This document shows positions 1 to 6,921 of a stretch of DNA of 32,408 nucleotides, piece after piece. Both the position numbers and the translations under genes were made by a program. Source of the stretch: Bacilli bacterium. Its GTDB lineage: Bacteria > Bacillota_I > Bacilli_A > RF39 > UBA660. The stretch is taken from contig JAUNMV010000012.1 in NCBI GenBank assembly GCA_030531695.1, forward strand, positions 1 to 32,408, given 5' to 3'. The notes under the pieces were generated by a model that saw nothing but the letters and a program-made list of their open reading frames with translations, was not told where the DNA came from and did not search any database. How positions within the stretch are numbered: position 1 is the stretch's first letter; every line of letters starts with the position of its first letter.

Positions 1-12
1 ATTGCTTCTTTT

Positions 13-24
13 AACTGCTTTTTT
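13..24 (+). terminator. possible distal arm of a terminator cut by the window edge
   Basis: AACTGC followed by six T is the same 3' arm as in the clear terminator at 2080-2104. The matching 5' arm would lie outside the window, so this is only a guess. Nothing else in bases 1-74 looks coding. Confidence 0.25.
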
Positions 25-74
25 ATTAATGTCTCCTAAACAGGGTTCACTTCATAGTATATCTGCTTTTTTTG

Positions 75-83
75 TGGTACAAT
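75..83 (+). promoter_or_regulatory. extended -10 promoter of the P-loop kinase gene
   Basis: TGG followed by TACAAT (78-83) forms an extended -10. TAGTAT at 55-60 sits 17 bp upstream at the -35 position; the same hexamer at the same distance precedes the typA promoter. The start codon at 105 follows about 20 bases later. Confidence 0.55.
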
Positions 84-104
84 GATAGTAGGGTGGTGTA
101 GGTT

Positions 105-581
105 ATGAGAATATATATAATAGGATGTCCTGGTACAGGCAAGACAACAATAGCTAAACATTTAAATAAAAAACTAAGAATAAAACATTATGAATTAGAT
201 TGTATTGTTTATGATGATGAAAACAATCATAGAAAAAGATCTGATGAAGAAATAGATAAATTATTTAAAGAAATAATAAAGAAACCTAATTGGATTATTG
301 AAGATGTAGGAAGAAATAAATTCAAAGAAGGTAGAGATTTAGCAGATAAAATATATTATATAAAATTACCTAAAAGTGAAGTAAATAAAAGAGTAATAAT
401 ACGTTGGATAAAACAAAAGATAGGTAAAGCACCATCTAATTATCCACCTACAATAAAATCTTTATTTGAAATGTTAAAATGGGTAAAATTATATTCTAAA
501 AAAGAAAAAATATTATTAAAAGAATTAGATGAATATAAAGATAAAGTAAGAATAATAGATATCACAAAAATTTCAGAATAG
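105..581 (+). CDS. P-loop nucleotide kinase-like protein (FlaR/adenylate kinase-related)
   Basis: A 158-residue cytoplasmic P-loop ATPase. The Walker A motif GCPGTGKTT is at residues 8-16, and an acidic stretch WIIEDVG near residue 63-69 fits a Walker B-like strand. The length and the short MRIYIIGCPGTGKTT start match small proteins annotated as topology modulation protein FlaR or adenylate kinase-related kinases. The family is known to bind ATP and probably phosphorylates a small substrate, but the substrate cannot be read from sequence. The many Lys residues in the second half (RWIKQK) resemble a lid region. It has its own extended -10 promoter and ends in its own terminator, so it is a single-gene unit. 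GGTGGTGTAGG just upstream of the ATG serves as ribosome site. Confidence 0.7.
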   Translation: MRIYIIGCPGTGKTTIAKHLNKKLRIKHYELDCIVYDDENNHRKRSDEEIDKLFKEIIKKPNWIIEDVGRNKFKEGRDLADKIYYIKLPKSEVNKRVIIRWIKQKIGKAPSNYPPTIKSLFEMLKWVKLYSKKEKILLKELDEYKDKVRIIDITKISE

Positions 582-605
582 TGGAAAGAAAATCCACTAT
601 TTTTT
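577..605 (+). terminator. rho-independent terminator
   Basis: The arms AATAGTGGA (577-585) and TCCACTATT (593-601) pair perfectly over 9 bp around a 7-base loop, followed by T to 605. The 5' arm overlaps the TAG stop of the preceding gene. Confidence 0.9.
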
Positions 606-606
606 A

Positions 607-615
607 TGTTATAAT
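607..615 (+). promoter_or_regulatory. extended -10 promoter of the beta-helix gene
   Basis: TGTTATAAT begins one base after the T-tract of the preceding terminator. No -35 hexamer is visible, since the expected place is the terminator loop. The ATG at 636 follows an AAGGAGG ribosome site. Confidence 0.75.
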
Positions 616-635
616 AAAAAAAGTAAGGAGGATAT

Positions 636-2081
636 ATGAAAATAGTAAGAAAAATATTTATACTTTTAATTATTTCTATATTATTAATGCCAATAGTAAC
701 TTATGCAGTACCAGATGCTCCACCTGGTGGAATGGGAGGAGGTCCATCTAGAGGAACTACATCTGTATCATATACAGGAGCAACTACAATCTCATCAGAT
801 ACTACAGAGTCTAATAAAACATATTCTAGTACAACAGGTTCTCAAAATTCTTTATTAGTATCAGGAGGAACATCAACATTAAATAAGTGTACTATAGAAA
901 AAAGTGGAGAATCTAGTGGTGATGAAGCAGACTTCTATGGTACTAATGCAGCAGTGCTTGTTTATAATGGTGCTACTTTAAATATAAAAGGAGGTTCTTT
1001 TACAACCAATGGATCTCATGCAAATGCTGTTTTTGCTTATGGTACAGGTACTATTAATATAAATGATGCAACTATAAATACTACATCTAATAATTCAGGT
1101 GGAGTAATGGTAACTGGTGGAGGAACACTAAATGCTACTAATTGTACAGTTAAAACATTAGGTAATTCATCAGCAGCAATTAGATCAGATAGAGGTGGAG
1201 GAACACTAACAGTCGAAGGTGGTACTTATGAAACAAATGGTATGGGTTCACCAGCTATTTATTCAACTGCTAATATTACTACAAATAATACTAAATTGAT
1301 TTCTACATCATCAGAAGGAATAGTAGTAGAAGGAGCAAACTCAGTAACAATTAATAACACAAATCTAACAGATACCAATACAACATTAAATGGTAATTCA
1401 GAAACATATAAAAACATCTTCTTATATCAATCAATGAGTGGAGATGCTGATCAAGGAACTGCATCATTTACAGCAAAAGATTCCACAATAACAACAAATA
1501 AAGGAGATACTATATTTGTAACTAATACAACAGCTACAATCTCATTAGAAAATAATACTATTATTAATAATGATGGAGATTTATTAAGAATTCAAGCTGG
1601 TAAATGGGGAAATAGTGGTTCTAACGGAGGCCATGTTACTCTTAATATGAGTAATCAATCAGTAGAAGGTAATATAATAGTAGATAATATATCAACACTA
1701 AATTTATCATTAACTGATGGTAGTGAATTATTTTCAGGTATTAACACAGATAATCAAGCTAATAATATTTCAGTAAACATATCAAAGGATTCAGTAATTG
1801 TATTAAATGCTGATAGCTACATAACTTCACTTACAAATGAAGATACTACTAATCAAAATATATATTTAAATGGTCATAAATTATATGTAAATGGAAAAGA
1901 AGTAGAAGGTAATACTGGTACATATGAAAAGAAAACAACTAATGAAGATAATTTAGTTGAAGAATTACCTCCAACTAATTATGCTATTATTTTTACAGTA
2001 GTAGGATTAAGTTTAGTATTTGTCTTATTAGTAATAATAGTAATAATTATAAAAAGAAAAAAAGTAAATATAAAACAATAA
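636..2081 (+). CDS. secreted beta-helix surface protein with C-terminal membrane anchor
   Basis: A 481-residue exported protein. Residues 1-25 form a signal peptide: positive MKIVRK, a hydrophobic core, then an AVP cleavage-like site. A short Gly/Pro-rich segment follows (PPGGMGGGPSRG). Residues about 45-420 consist of short repeating strands rich in Asn, Thr, Ser and Gly (NAAVLVYNGATLNIKGG, GVMVTGGGTLNATNC), the look of a right-handed parallel beta-helix. A hydrophobic helix at about 449-472 ends in KRKK, so the protein is held by a C-terminal transmembrane anchor rather than an LPXTG signal, which is absent. Beta-helix proteins of this form occur in gut Firmicutes and are usually uncharacterised; adhesion or polysaccharide binding is an inference. 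Promoter and terminator on both sides show that it is transcribed alone. Confidence 0.75.
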   Translation: MKIVRKIFILLIISILLMPIVTYAVPDAPPGGMGGGPSRGTTSVSYTGATTISSDTTESNKTYSSTTGSQNSLLVSGGTSTLNKCTIEKSGESSGDEADFYGTNAAVLVYNGATLNIKGGSFTTNGSHANAVFAYGTGTININDATINTTSNNSGGVMVTGGGTLNATNCTVKTLGNSSAAIRSDRGGGTLTVEGGTYETNGMGSPAIYSTANITTNNTKLISTSSEGIVVEGANSVTINNTNLTDTNTTLNGNSETYKNIFLYQSMSGDADQGTASFTAKDSTITTNKGDTIFVTNTTATISLENNTIINNDGDLLRIQAGKWGNSGSNGGHVTLNMSNQSVEGNIIVDNISTLNLSLTDGSELFSGINTDNQANNISVNISKDSVIVLNADSYITSLTNEDTTNQNIYLNGHKLYVNGKEVEGNTGTYEKKTTNEDNLVEELPPTNYAIIFTVVGLSLVFVLLVIIVIIIKRKKVNIKQ

Positions 2082-2104
2082 AGCAGTTTATAACTGCTTT
2101 TTTT
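2080..2104 (+). terminator. rho-independent terminator
   Basis: The arms AAAGCAGTT (2080-2088) and AACTGCTTT (2092-2100) form a perfect 9-bp stem with a 3-base loop and a T-run. The 5' arm starts inside the TAA stop codon. Confidence 0.9.
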
Positions 2105-2114
2105 CTTTATAAAA

Positions 2115-2123
2115 TGATATACT
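2115..2123 (+). promoter_or_regulatory. extended -10 promoter of the Nudix gene
   Basis: TGATATACT, identical to the element upstream of HK4 (26847-26855), lies about 11 bases after the terminator T-run. A TAGGAG ribosome site and the ATG at 2142 follow. Confidence 0.6.
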
Positions 2124-2141
2124 ATTATTGTAGGAGATAAT

Positions 2142-2714
2142 ATGAAAAAGATAATTAATAAAATAGTAAACAATTATTTAAAAAAGTTTCCTAATGAGTA
2201 TGAAAGATTATCAAACTTTATAAGTTATTTAGATTGTCATGAGGATAATGAAATAACTGATTGGAATAACTTTGAAGGACACATAGTTGCTAGTGGATTT
2301 GTTTATTCGAAAGAAGATAAGAAATTTCTAGTACTATATCATAATGATATGAAAATGTATGTTTATCCTGGAGGACATATTGATAGTAGTGATACTGATC
2401 CAGAGTCTGCAACAAGAAGAGAATTAGAGGAAGAAACATGTTTAAATAACTTAAATAATTACATAATAAATAATGATAAACTTATCCCATTAGATATAGA
2501 TACTCATATTATAAAGAAGAATGAGAGATTGAATTTACCTCCTCATTATCATTTTGATTTTAGATATCTATATTTAATAGACAAAATACAAGATATTAGT
2601 ATTGATAAAGATGAATCACGTGATTATAAATGGATAGATATAGAAGAGTTATCAACTATAACTAATTGTACAGTAATAGTACCAAAAATAAGAAAAATAA
2701 TAGAAAGATTATAA
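2142..2714 (+). CDS. Nudix hydrolase
   Basis: A 190-residue cytoplasmic Nudix protein. The Nudix box is visible: GGH at about residues 78-80, then REL-EEE-TCL at about residues 93-101, matching the REUxEExGU core with Cys where Gly is usual. The acidic residues of the box bind the metal that cleaves a nucleoside diphosphate linked to another group. About 60 residues precede the domain, longer than in a minimal MutT, and PPHYHFDFRYLYL followed by a late WIDIEEL is typical of Nudix families that act on small nucleotide derivatives. The substrate cannot be named. It has its own promoter; no terminator is visible before the next gene. Confidence 0.85.
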   Translation: MKKIINKIVNNYLKKFPNEYERLSNFISYLDCHEDNEITDWNNFEGHIVASGFVYSKEDKKFLVLYHNDMKMYVYPGGHIDSSDTDPESATRRELEEETCLNNLNNYIINNDKLIPLDIDTHIIKKNERLNLPPHYHFDFRYLYLIDKIQDISIDKDESRDYKWIDIEELSTITNCTVIVPKIRKIIERL

Positions 2715-2722
2715 GAGATAAA

Positions 2723-2756
2723 TTGACAAAAATAAAATTAAAATATAAAGTATAAT
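2723..2756 (+). promoter_or_regulatory. probable promoter of the YcxB-like gene
   Basis: A perfect -35 TTGACA (2723-2728) is followed by TATAAA (2744-2749, spacing 15) and TATAAT (2751-2756, spacing 22). Neither spacing is ideal, so the exact -10 is uncertain. Confidence 0.45.
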
Positions 2757-2781
2757 TGTAGGATTGAAAGAGGTGTTTTAT

Positions 2782-3333
2782 ATGGATTTAGCAATCTATA
2801 GAGTAGCAAACAAAAAATTAGTATTAGATGAAATGAGAGGAATAATAAAGATATATCCAGCTTTATTAGAAAATCCAAAAACTAAAGTAAAAAGAATGTC
2901 ACAAGAATTAAGAATGAAGATAATTATACCTGCTGTATATACAGTACTACAAGGTTTAGAATTATTATTCTTATGGAGAAATCCAATATTCTATATGGCT
3001 TTAGGTGCAGGTATTATGGCAACTATTCTAGAGTATATGAGATATGATGAATATATGAAAAAACTAGAAATAGATAAAACTCAAAAAACAGATGCTGTAT
3101 TAAGTGTATCTGAAAATAGAATTCAATTTATTAATAATGTTACAAATAGAGTTAGAACAATAGAGTGGGAAAAAATAAAACAAATTTTAGTAACAGCTAA
3201 TTGTATTTGCTTCATGCCTGAATATATAGAAACAGGAGACATGAATGATATAATCATCTCTAGAGATTATGAAATAGAAATATTAGAGTTATTAAAGAAA
3301 ATAGGAAAAGACAAACTAATGGTCTTCAATTAG
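2782..3333 (+). CDS. YcxB-like membrane protein
   Basis: About 183 residues from the ATG at 2782. An upstream in-frame TTG at 2764 is rejected because the ribosome site AAAGAGGTG lies inside that extension. After a soluble N-terminus there are two close hydrophobic helices (about residues 45-60 and 64-83 of the shorter form), then a soluble C-terminal half with VSENRIQFINN and IEWEKIKQI. A membrane hairpin followed by a PH-like module with a tryptophan in IxWxxIxxI is the pattern of YcxB-like proteins. Their function is unknown. The next gene begins 4 bases after the stop, so the two are probably translated together. Confidence 0.55.
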   Translation: MDLAIYRVANKKLVLDEMRGIIKIYPALLENPKTKVKRMSQELRMKIIIPAVYTVLQGLELLFLWRNPIFYMALGAGIMATILEYMRYDEYMKKLEIDKTQKTDAVLSVSENRIQFINNVTNRVRTIEWEKIKQILVTANCICFMPEYIETGDMNDIIISRDYEIEILELLKKIGKDKLMVFN

Positions 3334-3337
3334 TATT

Positions 3338-4129
3338 ATGAAGAAACTATATAAACTCCTTAAAGAGTATGATAACGTCCTATTAGATAAAAAATTCTTA
3401 GAGAAAGCTTTTGAATATTATTTAGAAGAAGATCAAGATTTAAAAGATTATGTATGTAATATAAAAGTTACTGATAATGATGAAGATAGTAAGATATATG
3501 GTAATTATAGAAAACCACCTGATAAGTTAGTTACTATCTACATAAATAATATAATTAATAAAGATGTTTTCTCGGATAACGTTAATAGGAAAAATATTTT
3601 TGCGCTAGAGGCATTAAAGCATGAGTTAACTCATGCTAAACAGTTAAAAAGAATAGATGAGGGTAAAAAAGATTTAAATACAGAAGTAAATAAACTATCT
3701 TTATTAAATTACTGTAATGAAAAAGGTATCTTCTATCCATTACCAGAATATGATATGCAATATATAAACTTTTTAACTAATGAGAATTATGAGATATCTC
3801 CAGATGAAAGAAGTGCTGAAATAACATCATGGAAGTATATAGTTAATTTATTAAAGAACCAAAGAAAAACAGATGAGTTATTATACGCTAAAACTAATTT
3901 ATTTTATTCATATGTTAGAGGATATAAAGATAATGGTATTTATGTTAATTGTCCAACATATGAATTCTTAATAGAATTAAGATTAATGCGTGAATTTAAA
4001 TTGTTAAAAAACAAAACTGAGAAGAATAAATATAATTTAGAAACTAGATTATTAAATGGACTACCAATAACTCATCAAGAATATAATAATGAGATATTAA
4101 AGAGATTACGATTAACTAAAAGAAAGTAA
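3338..4129 (+). CDS. putative HExxH zinc metallopeptidase-like protein
   Basis: A 263-residue soluble protein with no signal peptide or membrane segment. It contains HELTH with H95, E96 and H99, the zinc-binding and catalytic motif of zincins. A second acidic cluster, SPDERSAE (E157, E161), lies about 60 residues later, where gluzincin-type enzymes place the third zinc ligand. I do not recognise the family beyond this. Its start is 4 bases after the YcxB-like stop and has almost no ribosome site of its own, which points to translational coupling and perhaps a shared role. Proteolysis is an inference from the motif alone; the C-terminal 70 residues are very basic. Confidence 0.55.
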   Translation: MKKLYKLLKEYDNVLLDKKFLEKAFEYYLEEDQDLKDYVCNIKVTDNDEDSKIYGNYRKPPDKLVTIYINNIINKDVFSDNVNRKNIFALEALKHELTHAKQLKRIDEGKKDLNTEVNKLSLLNYCNEKGIFYPLPEYDMQYINFLTNENYEISPDERSAEITSWKYIVNLLKNQRKTDELLYAKTNLFYSYVRGYKDNGIYVNCPTYEFLIELRLMREFKLLKNKTEKNKYNLETRLLNGLPITHQEYNNEILKRLRLTKRK

Positions 4130-4138
4130 TCTTTTTTT
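4103..4138 (+). terminator. probable rho-independent terminator
   Basis: AGATTAC (4103-4109) pairs with GTAATCT (4126-4132) around a 16-base loop, followed by a T-run to 4138. The stem starts within the last codons of the upstream gene. The long loop makes it weaker than its neighbours. Confidence 0.55.
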
Positions 4139-4139
4139 A

Positions 4140-4167
4140 TTGAAAAATATTTTTAAAATTATATAAT
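4140..4167 (+). promoter_or_regulatory. promoter of the MFS transporter gene
   Basis: TTGAAA (4140-4145), a 16-bp spacer and a consensus TATAAT (4162-4167). The ribosome site GTGAGG follows before the ATG at 4196. Confidence 0.7.
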
Positions 4168-4195
4168 GGTGTTGTAAGTATATAGTGAGGTTTAT

Positions 4196-5392
4196 ATGAA
4201 TAGGGAACAAAAAGCAATTATCGCAATTGCATCTTTAAAAAATGTAATGGGAATATTCTTAGGTCCATTCCTAACAGCTTATTTTATAAAAACAACACAA
4301 GATAGTTTAGCATTATTAGCTTTTTATTACATAATAACTTATTTAGTACTAGCTTTAGGTACTTTGATAGTCGCAAGAATTGTAAATAATAGATTTAGAA
4401 TACAAATGTATAGAATAGGTGTTATAACTACATTTATATATATGCTATCAATAGTATTCCTACAAGAAAAAATAGTTTATTATCTACCACTAATAGCCAT
4501 ATTAAATGGTACTGCATTATCTACTTATTGGTATCCATACAATTTATTTGTAACTAATAAAATAGATAATAAAGATAGAACTAAATTTACAGTAACAGCA
4601 AATACTGTAAGTTCTATAGTAGGAGTAATTACACCTGTTTTATTAGGTACTATTATAACTTCATCTAACTTTAAATTAACTTCTATTATAATTGCAGTAT
4701 TATCAGGAATAATAATATTATTATCATTTGTATTAAAAACAGAAAAGAATTATGATTTACCTAAAGTAACTTATAATGATACATGGGATTATCTAATATC
4801 TTACAAAGCTACAAGAAAAGCTTTATTTACAGAATTTTTAATAGGGTTAACTGCCAGTGATGGAGCTTTAAACATCTTAACAACAGTATTAATATTTACT
4901 TCATTTAAAACAGATTTAAATTTAGGTATTATTACATCTATCGCTACAGTATTAAAGATTATTTATATTAAATTCTATCAACATAAATTAAAAGGTAAAT
5001 ATGATAAGAGAGTAGTATTAATATCTAGTTTAATACCAGCTTTATCTTTATTATTATTACTATTCTTTAAAACAAATACAATGGTAGTTATATATAATAT
5101 TTGTTTTACAGTTTTTGCTGGTTTAATATCACTAGTAAGTGAAATAAGATTAGTAAATATTTCTAATAGTAATCTAGTAGATAAAGATACTCAAATAGAG
5201 TTTTTAGCATTTAAAGAATTAGTATTAAACTTAGGTAGAATAGCTAGTTATGACTTAGTATTAGTATTAACTGTAATTAATATTAATAATTCATTATATA
5301 TATTATTAATTATATTAACTTTATTAACTATATATATGGGATATAATGTAAGTAGATTAAATAAATATGAAGTCGTAAAAAACAAGGATTAA
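4196..5392 (+). CDS. MFS-type membrane transporter
   Basis: A 398-residue integral membrane protein with about 12 hydrophobic helices in two halves separated by a polar stretch near residues 180-205 (KTEKNYDLPKVTYNDTWDY). The length and two-times-six arrangement fit the major facilitator superfamily. Residues after helix 2 (ARIVNNRFRIQMYRIG) resemble the basic loop 2-3 of the family, although the canonical GxxxDRxGRR is not intact. The substrate is unknown; no neighbouring enzyme pathway hints at one. It is a single-gene unit with its own promoter and a strong terminator. Confidence 0.75.
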   Translation: MNREQKAIIAIASLKNVMGIFLGPFLTAYFIKTTQDSLALLAFYYIITYLVLALGTLIVARIVNNRFRIQMYRIGVITTFIYMLSIVFLQEKIVYYLPLIAILNGTALSTYWYPYNLFVTNKIDNKDRTKFTVTANTVSSIVGVITPVLLGTIITSSNFKLTSIIIAVLSGIIILLSFVLKTEKNYDLPKVTYNDTWDYLISYKATRKALFTEFLIGLTASDGALNILTTVLIFTSFKTDLNLGIITSIATVLKIIYIKFYQHKLKGKYDKRVVLISSLIPALSLLLLLFFKTNTMVVIYNICFTVFAGLISLVSEIRLVNISNSNLVDKDTQIEFLAFKELVLNLGRIASYDLVLVLTVININNSLYILLIILTLLTIYMGYNVSRLNKYEVVKNKD

Positions 5393-5394
5393 TG

Positions 5395-5422
5395 AATATA
5401 TAGAGAAATCTATATATTTTTT
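5395..5422 (+). terminator. rho-independent terminator
   Basis: AATATATAG (5395-5403) pairs perfectly with CTATATATT (5410-5418) around a 6-base loop and runs into T. The stem is AT-rich but has 9 bp. Confidence 0.8.
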
Positions 5423-5423
5423 A

Positions 5424-5432
5424 TGTTATAAT
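5424..5432 (+). promoter_or_regulatory. extended -10 promoter of the HD gene
   Basis: TGTTATAAT directly behind the terminator T-tract. The stretch TATTTTTTATGTTATAAT is identical to that at the first terminator-promoter junction (598-615). Transcription would begin near 5439, which rules out the ATG at 5441 as start. Confidence 0.75.
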
Positions 5433-5461
5433 ATAAAAAGATGTGGAAAGAAGGTAATAAC

Positions 5462-6196
5462 ATGGAAATTAATAAAAAAGAATTTGATAGATATACAAGT
5501 GAATTTGATATGAATGATCCTAAGATAGATTTAAAGTATTATCACACTTATAGAGTAGTAGAGTATTGTACTAAATTAGCTAAAAGTCTAAACTTAGATG
5601 AACATGATACTTTTCTAGCAGAAACAACAGGTCTATTACATGATATCGCAAGATTCCCTCAAGCAAGGGATTATAATACTTTTAATGATTTCATATCATT
5701 TGATCATGGTAAAAAAGCTGTAGAAATACTTTTAGAAAATAATTATATATATGAATATGTTGATAATGAAGAAGATAAAAATTTAGTATTAAAAGCAGTA
5801 GAATTACATAATGATAAATATATACAAGAAGAATTAAGTGAAAGAGAAGAATTATTCTGTAAAATAATAAGAGATGCCGATAAACTAGATATCATGGATA
5901 AACAAGGTATGAAGTTAGAAGATAATAGTACACACTTTCAAGAAGATGCCTTTAATGAATTAAAAAATAAAACTTTAATAACTTATACTTATTGTAATAA
6001 TCATGCTACTAATATTTTAAAAACTTTAGCTTATATTTTTGATGTTAATTTTAAAGAAAGTTTCAAAATAATGGTAGAACAAAACATGATTGAGAAAAAA
6101 CTTAAATTATTAAAAGAACATGTAGTAAAAGAAGAATATGAAATAGTAGAAAAAATAATAAATGATTATGTAGAAGAAAGATTGAATGAGGAATAA
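5462..6196 (+). CDS. HD-domain phosphohydrolase
   Basis: A 244-residue cytoplasmic protein from the ATG at 5462, preceded by AAGAAGG. The upstream ATG at 5441 would be at the transcription start and without a ribosome site. The HD fold metal ligands are visible: H28 in HTYRVVEYC, the H60-D61 pair in LLHDIARF, H82 in FDHG, and a later D in IRDADKLDIMD. HD proteins hydrolyse phosphate esters of nucleotides or nucleic acids; the substrate here is unknown. The C-terminal third is Lys/Glu-rich and helical. One base separates its stop from the start of the broken Spx-like gene, so they formed an operon. Confidence 0.85.
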   Translation: MEINKKEFDRYTSEFDMNDPKIDLKYYHTYRVVEYCTKLAKSLNLDEHDTFLAETTGLLHDIARFPQARDYNTFNDFISFDHGKKAVEILLENNYIYEYVDNEEDKNLVLKAVELHNDKYIQEELSEREELFCKIIRDADKLDIMDKQGMKLEDNSTHFQEDAFNELKNKTLITYTYCNNHATNILKTLAYIFDVNFKESFKIMVEQNMIEKKLKLLKEHVVKEEYEIVEKIINDYVEERLNEE

Positions 6197-6197
6197 G

Positions 6198-6545
6198 ATG
6201 TTATTTATCCATTATCCAAAATGTAGTACATGTAAGAAAGCTAAAAAGTTCTTAGATGATAATAATATTAAGTAAGAAGAAAGAGATATAAAAGTAAATA
6301 ATCCAACTTATGAAGAACTAAAAAGCTGGTATAAAATATCTGATTTACCATTAAAAAAATTCTTCAATACAAGCGGTAATTTATATAAAGAATTAAATTT
6401 AAAAGATAAACTAAATAGTATGAGTGAAGAAGAACAATTAAAACTATTAAGCTCTAATGGTATGTTAGTTAAAAGACCAGTATTAATAACTAATAATAAA
6501 GTATTATTAGGATATAAAGAAGATGAATATAAAAAGATTAAGTAA
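6198..6545 (+). pseudogene. Spx/ArsC-family (YffB-like) gene with an in-frame TAA
   Basis: One reading frame runs from the ATG at 6198 (ribosome site GAGGAATAAG) to TAA at 6543-6545, interrupted only by TAA at 6273-6275, codon 26. The pieces join into a 115-codon protein with a thioredoxin-like fold of the arsenate reductase/Spx type: CSTC redox motif at residues 9-12 (YPKCSTCKKAKKFL), ERDI after the stop, LPLKKFFNTSG, and a cis-proline-like region VKRPVLI. In relatives the stopped position is often Tyr before EERDI, and TAT or TAC to TAA is one change. Downstream sequence is fully conserved in frame, so the damage is recent, or the base is an error, or the codon is read through. A free 25-residue product would be inactive. 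Confidence 0.8.
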
Positions 6546-6562
6546 GAAACTTAATCTTTTTT
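6531..6562 (+). terminator. strong rho-independent terminator
   Basis: AAAAAGATTAAG (6531-6542) and CTTAATCTTTTT (6550-6561) pair perfectly over 12 bp with a 7-base loop made of the TAA stop and following bases. It ends the HD/Spx-like operon. Confidence 0.9.
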
Positions 6563-6585
6563 ATTTAAAAAATAATAAATTAAGT

Positions 6586-6604
6586 GCTAACTACGTTGGT
6601 TCGA
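6586..6604 (+). repeat. inverted partial copy of the adjacent tRNA-Gly
   Basis: GCTAACTACGTTGGTTCGA on the + strand matches 17 of 19 bases of the tRNA-Gly segment from the 3' side of the anticodon stem to the T loop, which is read from the minus strand at 6673-6691. No acceptor or D arm is present, so this is a fragment and not a gene. Confidence 0.65.
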
Positions 6605-6613
6605 AATAAGTAC

Positions 6614-6642
6614 AAAAAAAGAACTTATCAATTGATAAGCTC
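6614..6642 (-). terminator. terminator of tRNA-Gly
   Basis: On the minus strand GAGCTTATC, AATT and GATAAGTTC form a 9-bp stem with one G-T pair, followed by seven T (A at 6614-6620 on +). It contains the palindrome CTTATCAATTGATAAG (6624-6639). Confidence 0.8.
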
Positions 6643-6654
6643 TGTAATTCTAAA

Positions 6655-6728
6655 TGGAGCGGATGATGGGAATCGAACCCACGTAGTCAGCTTGGAAGGC
6701 TGAGGTTCTACCATTAAACTACATCCGC
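6655..6728 (-). tRNA. tRNA-Gly (anticodon UCC), CCA encoded
   Basis: The minus strand folds as a standard cloverleaf of 74 bases. The acceptor stem is GCGGATG with CATCCGC, followed by discriminator U and an encoded CCA (6655-6657 on +). The D arm contains GTTTAATGGTAGAAC. The anticodon stem TCAGC/GCTGA encloses CTTCCAA, so the anticodon is UCC (6694-6696 on +), reading Gly GGA and probably GGN. The T arm is GTGGG-TTCGATT-CCCAT. It is the only RNA gene seen in the window and is transcribed opposite to both neighbours from a near-consensus promoter. Confidence 0.97.
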
Positions 6729-6804
6729 ATAAATTTTTAATTGAACCTCAGTTTTACAAAGTTTCCGACAACCGAGTTCCAATCAAATTCAGTAGACATT
6801 TACA

Positions 6805-6832
6805 ATTATATCAAAATTAGTAGTTAAGTCAA
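6805..6832 (-). promoter_or_regulatory. promoter of tRNA-Gly
   Basis: On the minus strand TTGACT (6827-6832), a 16-bp spacer and TATAAT (6805-6810) with an upstream TGA extension: a strong promoter. It leaves a leader of about 70 bases before the tRNA, in which TTGGAACTC and GAGGTTCAA can pair with one mismatch. The rest of 6729-6870 holds nothing coding. Confidence 0.8.
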
Positions 6833-6871
6833 CACTTTTTTACGAAAAATTAATAAAAATCCTCTAAAATA

Positions 6872-6880
6872 TGGTAAAAT
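6872..6880 (+). promoter_or_regulatory. extended -10 promoter of the HAD gene
   Basis: TGGTAAAAT, with -10 TAAAAT at 6875-6880. It overlaps the ATG at 6871, which therefore cannot be the start of the following gene. Confidence 0.6.
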
Positions 6881-6921
6881 TAAGTAGAAATTTAAATAAA
6901 TGGCCAATAAAAGGAGAAAAA

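Noticed and set aside
6273-6275. TAA as a reassigned sense codon
   Set aside because: TAA ends most genes here at sensible places followed by terminators, so global reassignment is excluded; only local readthrough remains possible.
6586-6728. Integration (att) site of a mobile element at the tRNA
   Set aside because: The fragment is inverted, lacks the tRNA 3' end, and no integrase or cargo lies nearby.
6871-6921. Longer N-terminus of the HAD phosphatase
   Set aside because: The ATG overlaps the extended -10 element; HAD motif I begins directly after the ATG at 6922.
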